Assembly: GCA_000720375.1 (NCBI GenBank)
Contig: JOAA01000022.1
Location: 1 to 64,000 of the forward strand
Direction: 5' to 3'
Length of the DNA: 64,000 nucleotides
DNA from: Rhodococcus rhodnii
GTDB taxonomy: Bacteria > Actinomycetota > Actinomycetes > Mycobacteriales > Pseudonocardiaceae
Below, piece by piece: positions 47,043 to 56,477 of the stretch; within the stretch, counting starts at the first letter, position 1, and each line of letters begins with the position of its first letter. The notes under the pieces are model-generated. The model was given only the letters and a program-made list of their open reading frames with translations. It searched no databases and was not told the DNA's origin. The position numbers and the translations under genes are program-made.

Positions 47043-47636
47043 ATGGCGACCCTGCGAGTCCCGCCCGGCCGTGCCGGTCGCCTGTGGCTGCGGCACCGGC
47101 TCGACACGGCACAGCGCGGATCGGATCTGCTCGAACGGAAACTCCGGATCCTGCGGGAGGATCTCCAGCGGCTCCAGGCACAAGCCTTGGCGGCGAGGCG
47201 GGAATGGCAGGACGCTGTCGCAGAGGCGGAAACGTGGCTGTTGCGCGCGGACCTGGTCGCCGGAGCCAGGTCGCTGACTTTGGTGACCAATCCGCTGGCG
47301 GATGTGAGCGTTCATTGGACGACGACGATGGGCGTGTACCACCCCGCCAAGGGAACTTGCACGGTTGCGGCTGTGGTACCTGCGATCCCGGGAAGCTCGG
47401 CTCTCGTACTGGCTGGAGTGGTATATCAGCGGGCAGCGGCCGCCGCAGTGCGGCATGCGGTCGCGGAGGCCGCCGTTGCCCGGCTCACCACCGAGGTTTC
47501 GACTACCGCGCAACGGGTCCGGGCGTTGCGCCACCGCTGGATCCCGCGTCTCGCGGAGGCTCTCGCCCGGACCGAGTTCGAACTCGAGGAACTGGAGCGC
47601 GCCGAGGCCGTCCGGCGCCTGCGCGCTTCCTCGTAA
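47043..47636 (+). CDS. ntpD: V/A-type ATPase central-stalk subunit D
   Basis: 197 aa, long antiparallel coiled coils at both ends: VPPGRAGRLWLRHRLDTAQR near the start and RWIPRLAEALARTEFELEELER near the end, the pattern of the rotating axle subunit D. Starts 1 bp after subunit B. Last gene of the nine-subunit operon; converges on the aldolase gene with a 3-bp gap. Confidence 0.92.
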   Translation: MATLRVPPGRAGRLWLRHRLDTAQRGSDLLERKLRILREDLQRLQAQALAARREWQDAVAEAETWLLRADLVAGARSLTLVTNPLADVSVHWTTTMGVYHPAKGTCTVAAVVPAIPGSSALVLAGVVYQRAAAAAVRHAVAEAAVARLTTEVSTTAQRVRALRHRWIPRLAEALARTEFELEELERAEAVRRLRASS

Positions 47637-47639
47637 GTG

Positions 47640-48533
47640 TTACGTGCTCGGGTACTTGGCGAGGATCTCACGCAACTCGCTGACGAACCGGAGCGACTCG
47701 TCGTGCTCGCGTTGCCAGACGTTGCGGCCGAAGATCAGACCGGTCGCGCCCGCGTCCATCGACTGCCGGGCCTTCTCCAGCATCGCGTCGTCGCCGGCCT
47801 TTCCGCCGCCGGACACCAGCAGCAGCGTGCGGTTGGCCGAACGGACCACGGCGTCGATCGCTTCCTGGCTGGTGAACTCCCGGTCGTAGTTCGTGTGGAC
47901 GTTCGTGCGCTTGTCCGGGTGCGGGAAGTTCACCTTGACCATGTCGGCGCCGAGTTCCGCCGCCGTCCGGGCGGCGTAGTCGACGGCGTAGAAGGAGTCC
48001 TTGCCACCTTTGGCTTCAATGGCCGCGCCGCGTGGGTACGCCCAGACGATCAACGGCATGCCGAAGCGCTGAGCGTCTTCCCGGACTCGGCGCAGCTGCT
48101 CGAAGTCCGCTTCCTGCGCCGGGGTGCCGACGTAGAGGGTGTAACCGACGGCGTCGGCGCCGAGCCGGACTGCGTCCTCGACGGTCGCGTTGACCGGCGA
48201 GAGGGCGTGTGCGTCGGACGGGATGTCGGTCTTGCCGTTGAGCTTCAGCACAAGCGGGACCTCACCGGCGTAGTCCCAATAGAACTTCTCGGCGAGGCCG
48301 ATCTGGATGGCGATCCCGTTGAAGCCGCCTTCGACTGCCAGGTTGAGGATGTACTTGGGGTCGCTGGAGATCGGGTTGTCGAAGAAGTCCCGTGGGCCGT
48401 GTTCGAGGCCTTGGTCGTAGGGCAGGAACAGTGCGGTTCCGTTGCGCAGGCCGTGCTGGTGCAGGATCCGGTGCAGCCGCGCCTTCTTGCCGGTGTCGAG
48501 TCCTAGGTGGTTGAGCGCGGGGCGGGTGGACAT
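47640..48533 (-). CDS. class I fructose-bisphosphate aldolase (DhnA type)
   Basis: 297 aa archaeal/bacterial-type class I aldolase. Schiff-base region GADMVKVNFPHPD, phosphate-binding segments LLVSGGGKAG and GATGLIFGRNVWQR, and an N-terminal LFLPYDQGLEHGP. Metal-free, so useful when metal supply or redox shifts. Last gene of the usp-gap-hydrogenase operon; its start lies 31 nt inside the protease gene. Confidence 0.93.
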   Translation of the reverse strand: MSTRPALNHLGLDTGKKARLHRILHQHGLRNGTALFLPYDQGLEHGPRDFFDNPISSDPKYILNLAVEGGFNGIAIQIGLAEKFYWDYAGEVPLVLKLNGKTDIPSDAHALSPVNATVEDAVRLGADAVGYTLYVGTPAQEADFEQLRRVREDAQRFGMPLIVWAYPRGAAIEAKGGKDSFYAVDYAARTAAELGADMVKVNFPHPDKRTNVHTNYDREFTSQEAIDAVVRSANRTLLLVSGGGKAGDDAMLEKARQSMDAGATGLIFGRNVWQREHDESLRFVSELREILAKYPST

Positions 48534-48982
48534 GACTTCTCCTTCGCTATCTCGTCGAGCACGGCGGCGACTACTTCGGGAACGGCCGCGGTGACTGGTG
48601 GACTGAGCGCCGTGCCGAAGTCAAGGCTGGCGGCCTCGACGGCATAGACCACGAGCCGCGCGGGCAGCCGATCGAGCGCGGCGCCAAGCAAGACCGCCTC
48701 AGGTACGCCCAAGCCGTGTGAGCTCGTCGCCGCAGGGAGAGTGGAGATGCCTTCGAGGTCCGTGCGGTGGATGCGACCGGGCTCAGCCGGAGCGCACAGC
48801 ACGGCGTCGATCACGATCGCCAACTCGACGCCGGTCCAGGCGTCCAGCAATTGGACGGGTTCACCGTCGGCGATCACGACCTCTACGTCAGGCAGGGAAA
48901 GGCGTCTTACCTGGTTCGCGACCGCTGGCCCGATGCCGTCGTCGCAGCGGTATGGATTGCCGATCCCGATGACCACAGTCAT
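48503..48982 (-). CDS. hydrogenase maturation protease (HycI/HyaD type)
   Basis: About 159 aa from ATG 48982, beginning TVVIGIGNPYRCDDGIG, the hallmark GxGNxxxxDDGxG of M52 endopeptidases, with VIADGEP next to the metal-binding acidic residue and SSHGLG later. Removes the C-terminal tail of the hydrogenase large subunit encoded just upstream (4-nt overlap). Confidence 0.93.
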   Translation of the reverse strand: MTVVIGIGNPYRCDDGIGPAVANQVRRLSLPDVEVVIADGEPVQLLDAWTGVELAIVIDAVLCAPAEPGRIHRTDLEGISTLPAATSSHGLGVPEAVLLGAALDRLPARLVVYAVEAASLDFGTALSPPVTAAVPEVVAAVLDEIAKEKSCPPAPRSTT

Positions 48983-50271
48983 TGTCGATCCACCGTCAGG
49001 TCGAGGAAGTGCGCGGCGCATGAGATACACGGGTCGTAGTTGCGGATGGCCTGTTCGCACAGTGCGGTGAGCGCGGAGTCGTTCAGGTGGAGGTTGGCGT
49101 TGATCAGGGCGACCAGATCTGCCTCGATCGCTGCCTGGTTCTGGGCGGTCGGCGGGACGATCGTCGCGGACGTGACCAGCCCGTGGTCGATCTCGTAGCG
49201 GTGATAGAGCGTTCCGCGTGGCGCCTCGGTTGCGCCGTGCCCGACTCCCGGCCGCGCCACGACGTCCACATAGAATCGATCAGGCAGCTCGTACGAGTCG
49301 ATCAAACGGAGGGCTTCGTCGACGGCGTAGACAGTCTCGACCGCGCGCACGATGATGCCCTGGAACGGGTTACGGCACACCGGACCCAGTCCTGCGGCCT
49401 CGGCTGCTTGCCGAGCCACGGGTGACAACGCGCTGGAGTTGAGGGAATAGCGCGCCAGGGGACCGACCAGGAACGGGTGTCCGTCGAGCCGTGCGTGCAG
49501 GGCGGTGGAATGCGGGACCTGCTCCTCCACGACGTGCTTGGAGAACTCGTTCAGCGGCCACGACACTTCGTCGGAGGTGTGCGGGACGCCCGCGTCGATG
49601 GCGTACCGATCAGGTTCGCGCAGCGCCAGGAACTCGTGATCCAGCCGCAGGTCCGGGAATTCGAAGCCCGCGACCCAGCGGACGGTCTCGATCGCCTGGT
49701 CCAGTGCCCGGCGCAACTGCTCGGCCAGCGGGGCGAGCTCGCCAGGTGTGGGCGCTCGGTAGAAACCGCCGAGTCGCACGTTGACCGGGTGGATGGCACG
49801 ACCGCCGACCACGGTCATGATGGCGTTTCCCGCCTTCTTCAGCGCCAGGCCGCGTTCGACGATTTCACGGTGGTCTTTGGCGAGCGTGATGGCGTCCGGG
49901 TAGCCCAGGAAGTCCGGGGCGTGCAGCAGGTAGATGTGCAGCGCGTGACTGGAAATCCACTCGCCGCAGTACAGCAACCTGCGCAGTGCGGCGATCTGCC
50001 CGTCGACCGAGACACCGCAGGCGTCCTCGATGGCCCGGCACGCACTCATCTGGTACGCGACGGGACAGATGCCGCAGATGCGGGCGGTGATGTCCGGTGG
50101 CTCGGTGATCGCCCTGCCGCGCAGGAACGCCTCGAAGAACCTGGGCGGCTCGTAGATCCGCAATTCGGCGCGGTCGACTTTGCCGTCCCGGACGGTCACG
50201 TTCAGCGCGCCTTCGCCCTCGACCCTGGCCAGGCCACTGACTCGAAGTTGACGGCTGGAGCGGTGGCTCAT
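48979..50271 (-). CDS. hyhL: group 3b [NiFe] hydrogenase large subunit
   Basis: 430 aa. Nickel-site cysteines in RICGICPVAYQMSA (C66, C69) and in the C-terminal DPCISCAAH (C415, C418), with nine residues after His421 for the protease to cut. The Tyr in PVAYQ is usual for group 3b. ATG 50271 overlaps the small-subunit stop (ATGA); its GGAGG lies in an in-frame ATG 12 nt earlier. M. smegmatis Hyh of this type is DosR-controlled and evolves H2 in hypoxia (established). Confidence 0.95.
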   Translation of the reverse strand: MSHRSSRQLRVSGLARVEGEGALNVTVRDGKVDRAELRIYEPPRFFEAFLRGRAITEPPDITARICGICPVAYQMSACRAIEDACGVSVDGQIAALRRLLYCGEWISSHALHIYLLHAPDFLGYPDAITLAKDHREIVERGLALKKAGNAIMTVVGGRAIHPVNVRLGGFYRAPTPGELAPLAEQLRRALDQAIETVRWVAGFEFPDLRLDHEFLALREPDRYAIDAGVPHTSDEVSWPLNEFSKHVVEEQVPHSTALHARLDGHPFLVGPLARYSLNSSALSPVARQAAEAAGLGPVCRNPFQGIIVRAVETVYAVDEALRLIDSYELPDRFYVDVVARPGVGHGATEAPRGTLYHRYEIDHGLVTSATIVPPTAQNQAAIEADLVALINANLHLNDSALTALCEQAIRNYDPCISCAAHFLDLTVDRQ

Positions 50272-51020
50272 CGCGACCTCCATTCCGGGGCGGCGGCCGT
50301 GAACGTCCGGAAGACCCGAGTGATGTCGTCCTCGTCCATGCCGTGTTCCCGCAACTGCGGGACCAATGCGGCGACGTTGGGATCACGCACTGGGCCGAAA
50401 CATCCGAAGCAACCACGTTTGTAGGCGGGGCAGATCGCGCCGCACCCCGCGTGTGTGACCGGGCCGAGGCATGGCGTGCCGTTAGCGACCATCACACACG
50501 TCAGGCCACGGCGTTTGCATTCGGTGCAGACAGTCGTGTTCGGCAGATTCGGTTCGCGCCCGGCCAGGAACGCGGTGAGAACCTCGATCAGCTGGCCTCG
50601 GTCGATCGGGCAGCCGTGCAGTTCGTAGTCGACCTTGACGTGCTGGGATACCGGGGTGCTGGTTGCCAGCGTCGCGATGTGCTGGGGTTGGGCGTAGACC
50701 ACGGAACGGAACTCGTCGACGTCCGCGAAGTTGCGCAGTGCCTGGATTCCACCCGCGGTCGCGCACACGCCGACCGTCACGAGCACACCGGACATCGCAC
50801 GAATCCGGCGGATACGCATATACTCCTCGGTCGTGGTGACCGAACCTTCCACTATGGACACGTCATAGGGACCTGGTTCATCGACACTGGACGCTTCGGT
50901 GAAGTGGCTGATGTGCACGACACCGGCGAGGGCAAGCAGTTCGTCCTCGCAGTCCAGCAGGGTCAGCTGGCACCCGTCACACGAGGTGAGTTTCCAGACG
51001 GCGAGACTGGGAATGGCCAT
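50268..51020 (-). CDS. hyhS: group 3b [NiFe] hydrogenase small subunit
   Basis: 250 aa from ATG 51020. Proximal-cluster motif [17 protein letters not shown], the middle [10 protein letters not shown], and the cysteines [29 protein letters not shown] and GCFGCFGP. No twin-Arg signal, so cytoplasmic. Transfers electrons between HyhL and the HyhBG diaphorase part. Confidence 0.94.
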   Translation of the reverse strand: MAIPSLAVWKLTSCDGCQLTLLDCEDELLALAGVVHISHFTEASSVDEPGPYDVSIVEGSVTTTEEYMRIRRIRAMSGVLVTVGVCATAGGIQALRNFADVDEFRSVVYAQPQHIATLATSTPVSQHVKVDYELHGCPIDRGQLIEVLTAFLAGREPNLPNTTVCTECKRRGLTCVMVANGTPCLGPVTHAGCGAICPAYKRGCFGCFGPVRDPNVAALVPQLREHGMDEDDITRVFRTFTAAAPEWRSR

Positions 51021-51877
51021 CACAGCTCCCGAACTTCGAGCAGTGGAGCGGCTTGCTCGTAGGTGACCACTGGCCCGTCCCGGCAGACCAGCAACGGACC
51101 GAGCTGGCAGTGCCCGCACAAACCGCTGCCGCACTTCATGTTCCGCTCCAGCGAGACCTGGATCCGATCGGCGGGAACGCCGCGCTTGATCAGTAATTCG
51201 GCGGAGAACCGCATCATTGGCTCCGGCCCGCAGAGCATCGCCGTGGTGTGGCCGGGATCGAGCCGAACCTCGGCGAGTGGCTTCGTCACCAGGCCGACGT
51301 CGCCGTGCCAGTCCTGGTCGGCGCGGTCGACAGTGATCACTAGTTCGATCCCGGTGTTGGCGACGACCGCTGCCAGTTCAGGGATGTACAGCAGCTCGGA
51401 TGGCTCCTTGGCGCCTGCGATCAGTGTGATCCGACGGAATCGCCTCCGATACCGCAACGCGTGCAACAGCGCGGGGCGCAGCGGTGCCAGACCGATTCCT
51501 CCGGCCACCAGGACGAGATCGGTTCCGATGGCGCCATCGAGGTCCCAGCCCTTGCCGAAAGGACCACGTACCCCGATTACAGTTCCACGCGGGGCATTGC
51601 GCAGGGCGTGGCTGACCGCGCCGACATCACGCACGGTCTGAACGAGCAGTCCGTCCTCGTGCGCGGCGTCGCCACTGATGGACACGGGGATTTCACCCAC
51701 GCCGAAGACGTAGAGCATGGTGAACTGGCCGGGAAGAAAGCTCGGGATGGCGTCGTCTTCGGCCCGCATCGTCAGCGTTGACGTGTCGGCGGTATCCGTG
51801 TGATTAGCCGCCACCCAATAGCGATACGGAACCCACGGATCAGGATCAATCAGCATCGGTGACGGCTGTACCGACAT
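51020..51877 (-). CDS. hyhG: hydrogenase gamma subunit, FAD/NAD(P) reductase
   Basis: 285 aa ferredoxin-NADP reductase-like: FAD domain ([17 protein letters not shown]), NAD(P) domain ([19 protein letters not shown] and LCGPEPMM) and a C-terminal [2Fe-2S] cluster ([19 protein letters not shown]). Links H2 to NAD(P)(H). ATG 51877 follows GGGAGGAGCG and overlaps hyhB by 32 nt. Confidence 0.94.
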   Translation of the reverse strand: MSVQPSPMLIDPDPWVPYRYWVAANHTDTADTSTLTMRAEDDAIPSFLPGQFTMLYVFGVGEIPVSISGDAAHEDGLLVQTVRDVGAVSHALRNAPRGTVIGVRGPFGKGWDLDGAIGTDLVLVAGGIGLAPLRPALLHALRYRRRFRRITLIAGAKEPSELLYIPELAAVVANTGIELVITVDRADQDWHGDVGLVTKPLAEVRLDPGHTTAMLCGPEPMMRFSAELLIKRGVPADRIQVSLERNMKCGSGLCGHCQLGPLLVCRDGPVVTYEQAAPLLEVREL

Positions 51878-52994
51878 CGCTCCTCCCTTCGGCCGCCAGG
51901 ACGAAAGCGTCGACTTCCTCGGTCAGGTCGATGCCCGCCGGGCACCACGCGATACACCGTCCACATCCGACACACCCGGACATGCCGAACTGCGCCGGCC
52001 AGTTTCCCAGCTTGTGCGACAGCCACTGCCGGTACCGGCTGGCGCCACTGGATCGAACTTCGCCGCCATGGATGTAGGAGAAGTCCAGCTCGAAGCAGGA
52101 CGCCCAGTGCTGCCAGCGTTCCGCGTGGTCGCCGGTCAGGTCCGTGACGTCCTCGGTGGTGGTGCAGAAGCAAGTCGGGCACACCATGGTGCAGTTGGCG
52201 CAGGCCAGGCAGCGACTGGCGATCTCGCTCCACCGGTCCGACTCCCGGCTCGCCGCGAGAACGGCGGGCAGGTCGCCGGACGGCATCGACCGGCCCATCC
52301 GACCTGCCGCCGCGACCACTTCCTGGCGTGCCGCGGCCGCCTCAGTGCCGTCGGCAGGCCGCGTCGGCAGCTTGGCGAGCACTTCAACGCCCCTCTCACT
52401 GCCTGCTTCCACCAGGAAGTAGTGGTCGCGACCCGTGCGTTCGGTCAGGGCCAAGTCGTAGCCCTTGTCCACGCCTGGGCCGGTTCCCATCGAGGCACAG
52501 AAACACAGCTCGCCTGGCTCGGTGCAGTTCACCGCGACGATGAAGATCTCCGCGCGACGCCGGTGATACCGGCTGTCGCTGTGTTCGCCGCGGTCCAGAA
52601 CGCGGTCCAGCACGGCGATTGCCGCGAGGTCACAGCCGCGTACGCCGAGGAAGGCGTAGCGAGGTGGTTCGGTTTCGTCCTCCGTGACGGCAAAGCCGTA
52701 GTCGGTCCGGTCGGCGGACCACATGCGTTCCCGCGGTGGATGCAGGAACTGCTTCCACGACTGGGGTCCAGCCGAATGCCCGAACACCGCGTCGTCGTCC
52801 CGGCGGCGCAGCCGGTACCTGCCTGGTGCGGTGTCAACACCCCAACCGGCTGGCAGGTCCGCCGACGAGTCCAGCTCCGCCAGTACGATGGCGTTGTCTT
52901 GGACTGTTGGGCCGAATACTCGGTAGCCAAGTCCTTTGAGGACTTCGACCAACCGGTCAAGGCCGTCACGGGTGAGGATCGCGGGTTCGGGCAT
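51846..52994 (-). CDS. hyhB: hydrogenase beta subunit, [4Fe-4S] protein
   Basis: 382 aa from ATG 52994 (AGGGGGAG upstream). Two ferredoxin-like motifs, CLACANCTMVCPTCFC and CVGCGRCIAWCPAG, plus CTEPGELCFC. Equivalent to the beta subunit of archaeal sulfhydrogenase. Eight bp after gap. Confidence 0.93.
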   Translation of the reverse strand: MPEPAILTRDGLDRLVEVLKGLGYRVFGPTVQDNAIVLAELDSSADLPAGWGVDTAPGRYRLRRRDDDAVFGHSAGPQSWKQFLHPPRERMWSADRTDYGFAVTEDETEPPRYAFLGVRGCDLAAIAVLDRVLDRGEHSDSRYHRRRAEIFIVAVNCTEPGELCFCASMGTGPGVDKGYDLALTERTGRDHYFLVEAGSERGVEVLAKLPTRPADGTEAAAARQEVVAAAGRMGRSMPSGDLPAVLAASRESDRWSEIASRCLACANCTMVCPTCFCTTTEDVTDLTGDHAERWQHWASCFELDFSYIHGGEVRSSGASRYRQWLSHKLGNWPAQFGMSGCVGCGRCIAWCPAGIDLTEEVDAFVLAAEGRSDVGTAVTDAD

Positions 52995-53002
52995 GGCTCC
53001 CC

Positions 53003-54010
53003 CTAAAGGGTCTTGCCGATCTGGTCGATCAGGTCGACCGTGCGGCTGGCGTATCCCCACTCGTTGTCGTACCAACCGAAAACCTTGACCATCCGCTCGT
53101 TGGTCATGGTCAGACTGGCGTCGAACACGCACGACGAGGGGTCGCCGATGATGTCACGGGACACGACTGGTGCCTCGGTGTAGCGGAGGATGCCCTTGAG
53201 GTAGCTCTCGGACGCCTCCTTGAACGCCTGGTTCACCTGCTGGGCGGTGACCGGTTCGGACAGCTCGACCGCGAGATCGGTGAGCGAACCGTCCTCGACG
53301 GGGACGCGAACAGCGATACCGTCGAGCTTTCCGGCGAGGTCAGGGATGACAAAGCCGACCGCACGGGCCGCGCCGGTCGTGGTCGGGATGATGTTGACAG
53401 CCGCCGAACGGGCCCGACGGAGGTCCTTGTGCGGACTGTCGATGAGCGCCTGATCGTTGGTGTAGCTGTGGATCGTGGTCATCAGTCCACGTTCGACGCC
53501 GAAGTTGCGGTGCAGCACCTCGGCCATCGGCGCGACGCAGTTGGTAGTACAGGAGGCGTTCGAGATCACATGGTGGGTGGCGGGGTCGTAGTGTTCGGAG
53601 TTCACCCCGAGCACGATGGTCGCGTCGACGTCCTTGCCAGGCGCGGAGATCACGACCTTCTGAGCACCTGACGAGAGGTGCCAGGATGCCGCGTCCTTGG
53701 TGCGGAACTTACCGCTGGACTCCAGGACCACGTCGACATCGAACTCGTTCCACGGGATGTCGCTGGGATTGCGTTCGTTCAGCACGGTGATGGTCTTGTC
53801 GTCGACGGAGATCGTGTTCCAGGTCGCACTGACTTCGCGTGCCCATGTGCCGTACGTGGAGTCGTACTTGAGCAGGCGTGCCAGCGTTTCGGCGGACGTG
53901 ACGTCGTTGATCGCAACGATTTCGATGTCGGTGTCGGCGCGGTCGAACGCGCACCGCAAGACATCCCGTCCGATCCGGCCGAAACCGTTGATGCCGACGC
54001 GCACTGTCAT
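53003..54010 (-). CDS. gap: glyceraldehyde-3-phosphate dehydrogenase
   Basis: 335 aa. NAD fold RVGINGFGRIGR, Asp36 in INDVT (NAD preference), and active-site Cys154 in SNASCTTNC. Normal length. Placed between a usp and hyhB, so NADH made here could be reoxidised by the hydrogenase. Whether it is the main glycolytic enzyme or a hypoxic isozyme cannot be told. Confidence 0.95.
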   Translation of the reverse strand: MTVRVGINGFGRIGRDVLRCAFDRADTDIEIVAINDVTSAETLARLLKYDSTYGTWAREVSATWNTISVDDKTITVLNERNPSDIPWNEFDVDVVLESSGKFRTKDAASWHLSSGAQKVVISAPGKDVDATIVLGVNSEHYDPATHHVISNASCTTNCVAPMAEVLHRNFGVERGLMTTIHSYTNDQALIDSPHKDLRRARSAAVNIIPTTTGAARAVGFVIPDLAGKLDGIAVRVPVEDGSLTDLAVELSEPVTAQQVNQAFKEASESYLKGILRYTEAPVVSRDIIGDPSSCVFDASLTMTNERMVKVFGWYDNEWGYASRTVDLIDQIGKTL

Positions 54011-54023
54011 TGTTACCTCCGGG

Positions 54024-54818
54024 TCAGAACGGTTTGACGACCAGCACCGGGCACGGGGCCATATGCAGTGCGGTCGACGTGATCACGGACAACTTGCCCG
54101 GCCGGTTGCCGGGGCCGAGCACCAACAGGTCGCTGCGGTCACTCGCGCGGACGGCCTCATGCGGATGACTGCGGACCAGGCGCAAGCTCGGCGTCAGGTC
54201 CGGCGCAATCTCGCGGACCAGATCGTGGGCGTGCTCAAGGATGTCGGCTGGTTCGGTCGCGGTGAGCACGGTGTGCGTGCCTGGCAGGGGAACCGCGTGG
54301 ATGAGCCTGAGTTTGCTCCTGGTTCGGACGGCGAATTGGACGGCACGGCGGATGACAGCCTCGTCATGCGTGCCGCCGACGGCGGCGGTGATCCATCTGT
54401 GTTCGCCTTGTACCGCACGGGTTTCGCCGCGGACGACGACAGTGTCGCATTGGGATTCGGTCACGATCGGGAGGACTGAACGACCAAGGCCGAACGGACC
54501 GTGTCTGCGGCCGCGGTAGCCGAGGACCAGGGTGTCGTGGTCGTTGCTGGCATGCAGGAGTGTGTTCACCGGTGAGTCCGGCGAGACGGTGACCGTGGTG
54601 AACAGCCAGCGATACGCGGCGAGCCGTCGGGCGATGGCTTGGTCGTCCGAGGCCTGCGCGGCGAACACGTCGACCGATGCGCTCTGGGTGGCCGCGTGCC
54701 GCAGTGCCCAGTCCAGAGCCGCGTCGCCCCATGCAGTTCCGTCGGTGCCCACCGCGATCCTCGGCCGCCGGACGTGGGTCTGGCGGGGGATTGGCGTCGG
54801 CTGGGCTGTGCGGGTCAT
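54024..54818 (-). CDS. divergent tandem universal stress protein
   Basis: 264 aa, two Usp-like domains (PRIAVGTDGTAWGDAALDWA and WITAAVGGTHDEAVIRRAV), but the nucleotide signatures are degenerate (GYRGRRHGPFGLGRS; GPGNRPGKLSV). Likely does not bind ATP in the usual way. First gene of the operon running to the aldolase; divergent from usp 54998. Confidence 0.85.
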   Translation of the reverse strand: MTRTAQPTPIPRQTHVRRPRIAVGTDGTAWGDAALDWALRHAATQSASVDVFAAQASDDQAIARRLAAYRWLFTTVTVSPDSPVNTLLHASNDHDTLVLGYRGRRHGPFGLGRSVLPIVTESQCDTVVVRGETRAVQGEHRWITAAVGGTHDEAVIRRAVQFAVRTRSKLRLIHAVPLPGTHTVLTATEPADILEHAHDLVREIAPDLTPSLRLVRSHPHEAVRASDRSDLLVLGPGNRPGKLSVITSTALHMAPCPVLVVKPF

Positions 54819-54903
54819 TGTTCCTCCACTACGTCTGCACGCTCGTGTCCACGGTCGCCGGAATGGGCGACCTGGGGATAGGGCCGCCCGCCACGCGGGA
54901 AGA

Positions 54904-54939
54904 GGTCGAAAGTCCTGAGTTGGTCGGGGCGCCTGGCGG
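54904..54939. promoter_or_regulatory. DevR/DosR-type boxes between divergent usp operons
   Basis: GGTCGAAAGTCCTG (54904-54917), linker GAGTTGG, and a weak second copy in GGGGCGCCTGGCGG (54926-54939) followed by TATCG. Same layout as 9982-10019. About 85 bp from each divergent start, so it may serve both the hydrogenase operon and the usp/ATPase operon. Confidence 0.72.
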
Positions 54940-54997
54940 TATCGCGGAACTCCCCACGCGGGGACCGTTGACCTCGAAGAGAGTGAAGGAGGACATC

Positions 54998-55498
54998 ATG
55001 AGCAAGCCGATCATCGTCGGCGTCGACGGATCCGCGGTCAGCATCGCGGCATTGCGTTGGGCCGTGGACGAAGCCGCGCGGCGGGGAACCGCCGTCACAG
55101 CGGTCAACGCATGGCACTCGGACCCGACCACCGCCGGCCTGAGCAGGTTGGACCTCATCCAGTTGCGTCCGCGTACAGAAGTCCTCGATGCGCAGAGGCA
55201 GCTACTGGCCAGTGCGGTCGCGGAGGTCGAGAACAACGGAAATGTGCTGGTCGAGAGGGTGCTCCTGGAAGGCCAGCCAGGTCCGGTTCTGGTCAGTGCG
55301 GCCGAACAGGGTGAGCTGCTGGTTGTCGGGAGCCACGGGTACAGCCGGTTGTACGAAGCCTTGCTGGGTTCGGTCAGCTCGTACTGCGTGCACCACTCGC
55401 CGCGCCCGGTCGTGGTCATCCCAGACGCGCACCGCAAGCACGACAAGGTGGCAGAACCGGTGCAGAGCACTCAACTGACCATGGGCCCGTTGTACTGA
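54998..55498 (+). CDS. single-domain universal stress protein
   Basis: 166 aa from ATG 54998 after GAAGGAGG. MSKPIIVGVDGSAVS start and intact signature GSHGYSRLYEALLGS; about 20 extra polar residues at the C-terminus. Heads an operon with the next three genes. Confidence 0.92.
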   Translation: MSKPIIVGVDGSAVSIAALRWAVDEAARRGTAVTAVNAWHSDPTTAGLSRLDLIQLRPRTEVLDAQRQLLASAVAEVENNGNVLVERVLLEGQPGPVLVSAAEQGELLVVGSHGYSRLYEALLGSVSSYCVHHSPRPVVVIPDAHRKHDKVAEPVQSTQLTMGPLY

Positions 55499-55516
55499 AC
55501 GTGGGGGTGAACAGTC

Positions 55517-56476
55517 ATGTCGTTCTGGGCTCCCGGCGAGATCCGCCTGATGTTCCAGGCGGTCGCGCAAGCACCTTCGGTGCACAACATCCAGCCTTGG
55601 GTGCTGGAGTTGCATGAGCGCAGTGTGCTGTTGTTCGAGCGCTGGGATCACGCGATCCCTCGGCATGATCCCAAGGGCCGCGACAGGCTGATGTCCTGCG
55701 GCGCCGCACTGACCAACCTCGAACTGGCGATGCGGCATCTCGGGTGGGAGTCCTGTACGGCGCTGTTCCCAGATCGGGCGTACCCGGATCTGGTCGCCAG
55801 TGTGTCCGCGGTCCGGCCGTACATACCGACCAGCACCGAGCGAGATCTGTACCTGGCCATCCCATACCGGCGTAGCCAGCGGTTCAGGTTCGACGGCGAT
55901 CCGTTGTCCGAGGACGAGATCCGGGCTGTGAGGCATGCCCTTGTCGGCGAACGGGTCAGCTACCACCGCGTCACCGGGCACGAGGAAGCCGAAGCGGTGG
56001 CGACTGTATCCGAGCACGCCGCCGAAGTCCTCCGTCACGATCATCGCTATCTACACGAACTGCAGGCGTTGACCGTCGACAGGGGCAAGGCGCGGCTGGG
56101 TATCCCGGCCGACCGGATCGGGCACGGTCTGTTCGGTGGCCTTGTGCACAGCGGCGACCCGGTGCCAGACCACGAGACGCTGACAGCATTGATCGCCAAG
56201 GAATGCGTCTTCGTGGTCGAGACCGTTGACGACACCAAGTGGGATCACGTGCTTGCCGGACAGGTGATCCAGCGGGCCTGGTTGACCGCGACCGACCTCG
56301 GGATCGCCGCATCGCTGATCACCCAGTCGCTGCAGGTTCCCGAAGTCCGTACCGGGCTCAGCGAACGGCTGCAGCTGCCGGGGTTCCCGCACGCGTTGAT
56401 GCGGTTCGGCCGGTCGACACGTGTCCCGAAGCCCAGCCCACGGCGGCCGTTCGCCGATGTCGTGAGGGAGTCGTGA
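55517..56476 (+). CDS. Acg-like FMN nitroreductase-family protein
   Basis: 319 aa. APSVHNIQPWVLEL near the N-terminus and AIPYRRSQRFRF in the middle place it with Rv2032/Rv3131, as for the paralogue at 9014. Separated from the next usp by one base, so cotranscribed. Confidence 0.88.
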   Translation: MSFWAPGEIRLMFQAVAQAPSVHNIQPWVLELHERSVLLFERWDHAIPRHDPKGRDRLMSCGAALTNLELAMRHLGWESCTALFPDRAYPDLVASVSAVRPYIPTSTERDLYLAIPYRRSQRFRFDGDPLSEDEIRAVRHALVGERVSYHRVTGHEEAEAVATVSEHAAEVLRHDHRYLHELQALTVDRGKARLGIPADRIGHGLFGGLVHSGDPVPDHETLTALIAKECVFVVETVDDTKWDHVLAGQVIQRAWLTATDLGIAASLITQSLQVPEVRTGLSERLQLPGFPHALMRFGRSTRVPKPSPRRPFADVVRES

Positions 56477-56477
56477 G

